A stretch of 64,000 nt of DNA from NCBI GenBank assembly GCA_030068145.1, contig JAPJBO010000089.1:248001-312000 (forward strand), given 5' to 3'. Numbering within the stretch: the stretch's first letter is position 1; every line of letters starts with the position of its first letter. The stretch is from Diplonema papillatum. Lineage: Eukaryota; Euglenozoa; Diplonemea; Diplonemida; Diplonemidae. The position numbers and the translations under genes are program-made. The notes beneath the pieces were generated by a model, which was not told the DNA's origin, did not search any database, and worked only from the letters and a program-made list of their open reading frames with translations. This document shows positions 56,478 through 64,000 of this stretch, piece by piece.

Positions 56478-57555
56478 CGCTGGCTGCGGCCCTCGAAGAG
56501 GTTATTTGGGGGGCTGTTCTCTCTTCTTCAGCGCCGCCCGATCCCTTTCCCTACCCTCCCAACGGCAGCAGGTGCGTCCGGCTGGCCCGCCCACCCCCTC
56601 CCGCGCCGCTGGCGGTGCGTGTGGTGTTGCGGTTGATTCCGTCCGTTTCAGGGTTGCTTTCGGGTGTTTTTTATCACCCGATGGGAGCCTGCGCTGCCGG
56701 TTGTTGGCGGGCGTGTAACGATTATCCGGGTGCCAGACCGCTTGGCAGTCGGCACGGCAATGAACTCGCCCCCTTTCACGGGGTTGCGAGCTTCCCATGC
56801 ATGACACGGGGCCATCTGGCGAGAAGCCACTCTCGGAAACTTGCTTTTGGGACGATTCAAAGGACCACACTACACTCCCAACTAAGGGCAACAACCAGGA
56901 ACACACTGGTAGGTGAGCAGCGACACCTCCCGAAAGTGAGCCAAGGGCGAAGGACGTATCTGCGGCTGCTGCGGCAGTTGCCCGGTGGCAACCCCACACG
57001 CAGAACGCGGGGAAGGGGAACGTGTTTTCCCAACTACATTGAAGCCCCTCTTCCCGACCGTAGCATCCGAGGAAGGTGCCAACATGGAGGGTGCTACGGT
57101 AGCCGTGCACGGGTCTTGGGCGCGTGCCTCGTGATCCGCCGCGAAGTTCTCACCTGGTGCAATCCGGAGAGACTGGAGTCGAGTTTCGGCTCACAGCCGG
57201 TTCCCTCGGGCGGCAATCCTAAGGGAGAGAGAGCGCCAGACACACTCCATCTTAAAGAGGACCACACACTACACTCCCAACTAACGAAGGTGGAGCCACA
57301 CTGCATTCCCAACTATCTATTGCGGCGAAGGCTGACGGTCGATGTTGCGCAAGCAATCTTTGTTTGCTCTGGCGCGCGTGCTGGCGCTTTTGAGTTCACG
57401 TTTATCGGAAAGAAAAGGCTGCGAAGGCGGAATTTCGGGAGGCATGCGGCGATCCAACTTGATGCCGCGGGAAGAAGATCACCACCGGATGGGCGCTGCT
57501 TCAGGGAAAAGCACGTGGGTAGTCCCTGTTTTTGAAGCTAGTTACAACACGATAC
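56478..57555. other. No confirmed gene; CACTACACTCCCAACTA repeats
   Basis: The motif CACTACACTCCCAACTA appears at 56867 and 57270, with variants at 57029 (TTTTCCCAACTACATTG) and 57302 (CACTGCATTCCCAACTAT). A 306-codon plus-strand frame spans it but has Arg/Gly/Cys-scattered composition and no domain. It is not annotated as a gene. Confidence 0.4.
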
Positions 57556-57559
57556 GCTG

Positions 57560-57770
57560 CCAACCGTCTCTTTTTAAGAATGGCAAAAGCGTTTGCTACC
57601 ATTCAAAAAGACGGGTGCCTATAATGTTTCGCGTTTTTCTTCGCGAAAGGGGCGGGTTGGACCTGCGTTGGAGTACGTTCGATTTACCGATTCCCGCAAG
57701 CATGAGCGGCGCAAACTCAAAAGGTCCAGCCAACTGCAGTATTCGCATACTTTCTGAAAAGAATGCTGTC
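57560..57770 (+). repeat. Diverged A/B repeat of the retroelement
   Basis: Follows the A then B order of 3231-3422 with many substitutions: TTTTTCTTCGCGAAAGG, CGGGTTGGACCTGC, GCAAACTCAAAAGGTC and GCAGTATTCGCATACTTTC. It is an older copy of the family. No ORFs adjoin it. Confidence 0.5.
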
Positions 57771-57929
57771 ATTTCCCCCTTCTACTTGTGTCCGTAGACA
57801 AGCAGAGAAGGCCAAGCAGGGTTTTGCCGAAGAAGTGTGAAAACGGAAGAAGGGACTTCCTGTCTGTCGCCTGCTTTTCGGCATCCATGAGAGCTACTTT
57901 TAGCACGCACAGCTGTTTTGGCGTCAAGG

Positions 57930-58255
57930 TGCATTCCCGTGCAACGTGCAATCGCGTGAACGTCGCACTGTGTGCCTCACCAGGCTGGCGTTCAGGTGCA
58001 TTCCTGTGCAGTGTACGTGCCACCGCGTGAACGTCGCAGTGACACAACCACGAACTGTAAGACGGGCGTCCAGGCCACAACCACGAACTGAGTGGCGTTC
58101 AGGTGCATTCCTGTGCAGTGTACGTGCCACCGCGTGAACGTCGCAGTGCCACAACCACAAACTGTGACGGGCGTCCAGGCCACAACCACGAACTGAGACT
58201 GGCGTTCAGGTGCATTTCTATGCAGTGTACGTGCCACTGTACGTGCCACCGCGTG
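57930..58255 (+). repeat. Minisatellite, about 100-118-bp units with nested repeats
   Basis: TGGCGTTCAGGTGCATTCCT, then GTGCAGTGTACGTGCCACC and GCGTGAACGTCGCAGTG recur at about 57983, 58083 and 58200, with a partial first unit at 57930. Within units, GGCGTCCAGGCCACAACCAC is a nested sub-repeat. Units differ in length through loss of sub-repeats. Confidence 0.85.
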
Positions 58256-58259
58256 AGTG

Positions 58260-60010
58260 ATAGATGTCATCTTCATTAGGGCGCGTGTTCTTGGCTCCAA
58301 CGCGCCTCCAAGCGCACATGATCTCAACGAGCACGTCGTATTTACGTTCGTACCTTGACTGAATTGGATATCCTCGCGAGCCTGCCGGGCCTCTCTTTTG
58401 GCCTTCGGCATCCCCATCCATGAGGCACCTCCGTTCGTGGGGTAAAGAGTCGCTGTCAAAAGCTGGCCACAATTCCTACAAATCTGCCGTCCAGGCAACA
58501 GGTAGCGTCGGTGCAGCGAGAGTGCATCGATCATAGATGAAGCAAGTGAGGGGACACAGGTCCGTCGTATTTGGAACATGGAGTAATTCTCATCTGTAAG
58601 TTCGCACAACGAAGACCGATGGGAGGGAGCAGAGATTCGACTGCTTGTCTCCTCACTCCTGGGCACCATCTTGTCTAGCTGCAGGACAGTTCACCCGCTG
58701 GGGTTCCGTGTGGCTCATCGCCATTTTCAACGACCAAGCGGGCCCCAGTTCGAGAACCCTCGTTCGAGACATTACGCGAAGTCTCGGCTGGGCCGTGTGT
58801 CTGCTGCACACGAACGCAGGGAATGTGTCCTGTCCAGCGATCTGAGCCGTAACCAATATGCCGCGTACTGCGCCAAGGGTCAAAAGGTTTGCTCGGCCGG
58901 ATCGGTCTTCGATACCGATCCTGCAATCCTCGGTGTGAACCCTGCAAGAGAGCCGTGCCTATGGCTCAACCCGCGCAGGCGGCCAACCCACAGTGCCACT
59001 CAGGGGTTCCACTCTCTTATCAGCTGGTCCAGCTTCCGATCAAATCGGTCCTGGCGGATGGGCTGGCCTATGCCGGAATGGTCGATGACGTAGAAGGGAT
59101 CTTTCAGCACGTCGGCATACACCTTGTAAACCCCTTCGAGAAACTGCGGTATTTTATTTTTGGAACCACATACCACGCTGGACATGTCAGTACAAAAAAG
59201 AAAGTTGACGGCGTTGGAACCTGCCATGTAAAGATACAAAACAGGTCCTTCGCACACACACAAATACACGCGTATAATATTATGTCCGTTCTAAGAAGCA
59301 ACTTCGACGGGGGCTCCTTCGACTGGTCTTCGATCCAGACGAAGGTGACGGTGCCCGGGAATCATTCGAGCTGAGGAAGACGGAGCCTCGATGAGTTCAA
59401 AGAGCCACGCCGACGCACTGTTTTTGATGCGACCTCACAGCCGTCGCGTATTGCCTGAAGGCAAACTTGGTGTTCAAGATACCAGCTTCCCTTAAGGATC
59501 CGTGTTTTGTGTCTACGGTCGCACAGTAAAGGCGGTTTCAGGTTTTTTTTTTTTTTACGGATATCTCTTTCTGATCTCCGTTCGCACGGTAGGGTTGCGT
59601 GCCACAACCTCAACAATTCTAGGTTGGCTATCCCCCTTGGAGCCACCCGCGATGAAGCGATGGGTAAATGTCGATTCTCGCACGCAATTTCGTCAGCCAA
59701 TCAAATCGGTGTGGGTTCTTGTTGCGTTGAGAAGTAATGAGCCTTGCATACCGCTTTCGCATTGTGGAAGCTGGGCTCGGTAGAGCAGAGGAGCTTCACA
59801 CCGCTGGCGCTCTCGAAACAGAAGAACTTGAAGCCTTCAGCCTCAAGGACTTCAATGCCGCTGCAGTCGGCTGTAGGAAGGTGAGGGAGGGTACAAATTA
59901 CAATTTTGAACGAGGTCCTGCTTTCGTACTCAGCAGCACAAGTCGCAAAACGACATGTGCAGCAACCCTTAGACTTCAATGGTGCGTTTGAACCCCTGTT
60001 TTTGACAGTA
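58260..60010. other. No gene seen
   Basis: Unique-looking sequence with no domain-bearing ORF. Short frames on both strands overlap one another. A T-run lies at 59541-59554. Confidence 0.4.
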
Positions 60011-60015
60011 CCTAT

Positions 60016-60228
60016 TGCATGCACGTAGTAAGCACAGTGCATGCACTCACTAGTATGCATTGAATGCACGTAGTATGCACAGTGCAAGCACACGTAGTAT
60101 GCATTGCATGCACGTAGTAAGCACAGTGCAAGCACACGTAGTATGCATTGCATGCACGTAGTATGCACAGTGCAAGCACACGTAGTATGCATTGCATGCA
60201 CGTAGTATGCACAGTGCATGCACACGTA
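60016..60228 (+). repeat. 44-bp minisatellite, about 4.5 copies
   Basis: Units combine GTAGTATGCACAGTGCAAGC plus ACAC with GTAGTATGCATTGCATGCAC. ATGCAT and TGCATGCA palindromes recur every 20-24 bp. The Cys/His/Tyr-rich minus-strand frame is an artefact of the repeat. Confidence 0.9.
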
Positions 60229-61416
60229 GGCAAAAGAATTGCGTGTTCACGGTGATGTTGGCCCGTTCTAAGGTACTCGGCTGTTCTGATGGCCGAAGGT
60301 GCGCCTCCCATCTCGGTATCATCGACCAAGTCCTCCCCACGTGCCCCAACCCCAAGTTCGTTTCAAGGGAGGGCCGTCATGCGAAGAGGTAACCCCGAAC
60401 CGGCGATGCAGATGCTTACCACAGATTCTGTGCATTATAACTCAAACGATAACTGTCGAAAACAGTCGTAGATTGCATCGTGTGGGTGGACCGGTTTCCG
60501 ACTACTGTGCCTGTCAGACGCGCCAACAGCGCTACAGGTCTCAGCAGGAGGAGCTTGCCAAGACCCTCGCGCTGGTTCTGGTTATCTTCCACCCAAAGGG
60601 TACCCAGAAAACTCCCGACCGGAGTTTCACAATCTCAAAATCCCCCGTTTTCCCCCCCGTGAAGCCCCGTCGGGGGTTACATGTATGGGTAGAGGTGAGA
60701 AAATCGTAGTTTGATGTTTTGGACAGAATACTCTAGTAAGGTCTGCCCTCACACAACAATGCACATGTGGGGAGCTTCCAGGCAGTCCATCGTCGGCGTC
60801 GTTGTCGTCGTCGTCGGCGGCAAAAGTGTCACCGCAGAAACAGTCGGCTGCCGGATGTCTGCGGATCCAGGGTGGGTGGCGTATCTTCTCGACGGCGTTC
60901 GTTCAAGAAGACGCTGTCGACCCCCGTCGCTTGGCTCTCTGCTGCCTTTCCCCCCCACCACGGGTTTCTCCACCAAAAGGGGGTTTTCATTGGCGGCGGC
61001 GTGTTTGCCCTAATTTTTGTGGTTCACCCCCCGCACCTGAGTGGGTCGGAAAAGGCACAAAAATTTGACCCTGCCGGTACTGAGGGCAAGCGAGGGCGAG
61101 TAAGGGCGAGAGAAGACGAGTCGCGACTCGGCCGCCACCTGTTGGCGCACCGCAGTTTTTCCTCCGTTTCATGATCACTTGGTTTTTCTCCACTCTTTGA
61201 GCGACTTCCAAAGGGTGCACGACTGCAGTACACCACGTGAAAGCAGGCCAATGGCACCCAAAAGAAGTTGACCAGGACCGACCGACAGCAAAACTCTCGA
61301 AGTACAACGTGTCCCAAAATAGCTATTTATTACCTGTTATTAATGGCGAAAAAAATCACTCGAGAATCCAAATTTTTGGCTCGAGACCCGAAGCGAACAT
61401 TAATGGGTGATAAGGG
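60229..61416. other. No gene seen
   Basis: No recognised domain. Several overlapping short frames occur around 60300-61170. No long repeats were noticed. Confidence 0.4.
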
Positions 61417-62211
61417 TATTTTTTGTCACTGCTCTCTCAATTAAGTCACTCCGAAGGGGTGCGAAAATGACCAAAGTGACGAAACACGGAGTGAAAATGT
61501 GTTTTCAGGGAGTTATGAAAAGTGTTACGCCAAAACCACGCCAGGAGGGTCAACGGGTGCAGGGAACATCCAAAGAAATGCCGGGAAAGAAGAGGAAAGC
61601 GCCTTCTGCGAGCTCGGAAAGCTCAGACAGCGAGTCATCAGATGGTCATCCCTGTCATCAGCACAACAGTACCTCGATCGAAGTAAGAGCATGCTACAGT
61701 CTCTGGCTTCTGATCTGATGCCTGCATCTGAGCAAACGACCTTACCTAACCTGGAACCTTCAGAAAACTCGTTGCCTTCCCCCCTGCAGGCCTCATTGCC
61801 TAGCCTGCCCACACCATTTTGCCTTTCCAACAACACCCCAGAACATTATCTACATCTCCAATGTTGCGGAGAATAGCGTGATTCAGATCGGGTCTGACGC
61901 TTTGCAGGCAAAGGCCAACCGTCGGAGATAACCTAAATTTACCAACAATCTTTCTTTCATTCTGCGTTAATTCCATCATTGTCTCGTGTATCAGCCCATT
62001 TTCTTGCGTTTTGTCCTCGTTTTTGTGCATCCTGACCATTTTTTCGTCACTATGTGGAAAAGAAATTCGGAGTGACGAAATGGAATTCCGGAGTGACGAA
62101 ATGGATTTCCGGAGTTACGAAATGAACGTCTGGAGTGACGAAATGAAGGTCTGGAGTGACGAAATGGAAAATTAAGGAGTGACGAAATTGAGAGTGCAGT
62201 GACAAAAAATA
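61417..62211. mobile_element. 795-bp element with TATTTTTTGTCACTGC inverted ends
   Basis: The left end TATTTTTTGTCACTGC, then CTCTCAATTAAGTCACTCC, is inverted at the right end (GGAGTGACGAAATTGAGAG, then GCAGTGACAAAAAATA). Subterminal GGAGTGACGAAATG repeats follow inside the right end, with related CAAAGTGACGAAACACGGAG inside the left. Frames at 61463-61718 (plus; KEMPGKKRKAPSASSESSDS) are short and unrecognised. It looks non-autonomous. Target duplication is not clear. Confidence 0.7.
62070..62190 (-). repeat. 24-bp subterminal tandem repeat, five copies
   Basis: GGAGTGACGAAATG recurs every 24 bases near the right end of the 61417-62211 element. On the minus strand it reads as an eight-residue unit HFVTPxxx. 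Repeated subterminal motifs usually bind the cognate transposase. Confidence 0.85.
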
Positions 62212-64000
62212 ATTTTTGACCCCCCCCTGTTTTTGACAGTAACTGCCAGGTAATTGACAGTAACAGGCATGTAACCCTCTGGGAAAACCCAACGCACCAT
62301 TCAATAGAAATGAAATGAAATAAATGGGATTAGGGAGTAGATACTTCTCCGTGAACAAGGCATGCGACGTTGAGGGACTGGTCCTTTGTATTCATCGCCG
62401 CCGTGGAGTGCGCACTTTGGACTTCGCTCGTGAACGCAGACCAGCCTAGAGATAGAGCCCACACCCGAATCTTCCCAAAGGGGGGTCCGGGGGGTTGCGC
62501 CCTACATTCAGGTGGAGAAAGAGTTTGCACTCCTCAGTCCGTTAGTCGCGTACTGGTTGCCACCTGTGAACCTCGCCCCTCCCCTTGGTGCACATTCCTG
62601 AAGCCAACAGCCCATTTCAATTTCATCCACCACTCAGATTACTGTGTGCTGTTAAATCATTGGCACGAGTAGATGCAGACCGGAGATCACACGGAACAAG
62701 GCACTTGTGCCAACTCGGAAAGTATCTGTCAACGGAGTGCTTCTGAGCCTCTACTCTCTCACTCGGCAGCCCCAAACTTCTGCCAAGGATCCACCGATGC
62801 CCAGCCCCTGCTGCCAGCCCGGTGGGCCCTTTTGGATGGTGCTTCTGCTTCTGATCCTGTTCCGGCACGATCACTACTTGATGGTATCAGTATTTTCAAC
62901 TTCGACATGAGAAAAGAGAAAAGTGGTGACTGATGTCGACGCACACCTGGATTTGGGGACAGCTGCTTACTGATGGCGTGCATGCCGTGGAACATGCCTG
63001 CGAGCTTCAGGCATGCGTTCGTGTCCAGAGCCTTGCTGCCAAGGAAATCGCGGTTGTACACGAGACCTCCAGACTTATTCACAATCCACAGCGAAAGGAT
63101 ATTCGCCTTGCTGGCTGACATCTCACCTGCCCCACCCTTCTTTTATACTCTTCCTTCCCTGAAAGCAGAAGCTGCAACCGGGTGGGCGGAGGCCGAGCAC
63201 AAATTTACTAGTAAATGCCTGCGGCGCGGAATCCACGTTTGTGCTCGGTACTGCAGTGCTCACGGGTCAAATGGCTACCAACTTCCTCATCCGACTTAAC
63301 CGAAGCATCAAGGCGTGGCGTACGGGGCTTGGCGCTTGCGCTGAACACGAGCCCGTTACCACAAGGCAGAACGGACAACAGACTGACTGTGGCACTGTCT
63401 TAACTTTGACTCAAGCTTTTGTGTGCATGGTTGCGTCGCGTTGCGAATGATACGGTGGGTGATGGCCCAGTGCTTCACGTCCGCTGTGGTGTCTGACGAG
63501 CCCGAGGAATCACCAGATGATTCAGCGCACTTCTTTTTCTCCGCGGGCGGTCCCGCGGCTGAGATCTCGACTCCTCTATGTTCCTTGCCTTCGCCTGCTC
63601 GTCTTCGCGGCTCCGCTTCGGTTGGGTTCGTGGGCTGTCCACCTCTGGTGTGCTCGCAGGCGGCTGATGTCCCGGCTTCGAACGGACTCCTACTACGACG
63701 AAGCCTGTCTGTGACGGCATGTTGCAGGAACTCGCACCACAAGTGCCTGATTCACGAGCTGCCGACGTGCGATACGTGCATGCGGCACGAGGACGTGCGG
63801 TGCCGCAGGCCCATGCAGTGCTGCAAGCGAGGGCACCAGCAGGGAAGCGCGGACGCGACGACGAGCAAGCAGGTGAAAGCGCCGGAAGAAGTCCGTTCGA
63901 AAGTAGTAGTAGTAGTAGTAGTAGTTTGAACTTGTTATGCAGCAACAACCTACTGCACAAGTTACACAGCACGGCTACAACACGAGGATGCAGCCCTGCT
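62212..64000. other. No confirmed gene; one dispersed repeat copy
   Basis: 63312-63425 is an inverted copy of the 28540-28645 family. 63356-63742 (minus) and 63423-63929 (plus) are open on both strands. The minus frame has a charged, disordered look (AEKKKCAESSGDSSGSS) and the plus frame has a Cys/His cluster (CLIHELPTCDTCMRHE), so the coding strand cannot be decided. A GTA trinucleotide run lies at 63903-63924. 62212-63300 shows nothing recognisable. Confidence 0.4.

Noticed and set aside
56615..57535. 306-codon plus-strand frame
   Set aside because: Composition looks random, it crosses non-coding short repeats, and no domain is recognised.

Overview
The window reads as a repeat-packed stretch of a protist or microalgal nuclear genome. 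It has no operons, no ribosome-binding-site pattern and few gene-length ORFs. It does have eukaryote-type transposons, long microsatellites and part of a eukaryotic 18S rRNA gene on the minus strand (about 30321-30524). The taxon cannot be fixed from sequence alone. The 18S 5' end is canonical at first and then departs from the common plant/alveolate/stramenopile pattern. Low-confidence hints toward Euglenozoa are a TTTCAAGG stretch near the 18S 5' end and a VIPER-like retroelement gene order. Most of the DNA is transposons, their decayed copies and short dispersed repeats. Only a handful of ORFs look like genes.

Layout. 1-3010: dispersed repeats, a short MITE (1252-1562) and a hAT-like element (1614-3010) with 8-bp target duplications that carries a PHD-like zinc-finger ORF. 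3231-7344: a near-complete tyrosine-recombinase retrotransposon on the minus strand in the order Gag-like, tyrosine recombinase, reverse transcriptase-RNase H, flanked by split direct repeats. 7345-15220: decayed repeats, an LRR gene fragment and a G-run-bounded MITE. 15221-16751: a DNA element with about 440-bp inverted arms and a 182-codon ORF. 17236-19477: the C-terminal end of a piggyBac transposase running straight into a 1.7-kb minisatellite of 42/43-bp units. 20803-21013 and 29292-29964: very long CA and CT microsatellites. 30321-32590: two 18S rDNA fragments and an intact unknown gene (31099-32055).

35773-40010: a 168-bp tandem repeat interrupted by a roughly 3.4-kb element. That element carries a Crypton-like tyrosine recombinase gene split by two TA-flanked inverted-repeat insertions; removing both restores one open frame of 362 codons. 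40421-44110: a GC-rich gene for a 1000-residue Pro/Ala-rich repeat protein, plus a duplicated copy of its 5' end. 46613-52459: a 5.85-kb inverted-repeat element, with its empty site visible in a flanking tandem repeat. Two smaller inverted-repeat elements are nested in it. 54220-56477: duplicated GC-rich exon-like units and a proline-rich ORF. 57930-62211: several minisatellites and a further inverted-repeat element.

The coding content is mainly mobile-element machinery: reverse transcriptase, two kinds of tyrosine recombinase, piggyBac, and unknown ORFs inside inverted-repeat elements. The strongest leads are the recombinase gene split by excisable TA-bounded insertions, the retroelement with D-to-N at the reverse transcriptase active site, and a family of long-TIR elements with C/G homopolymers just inside their ends.
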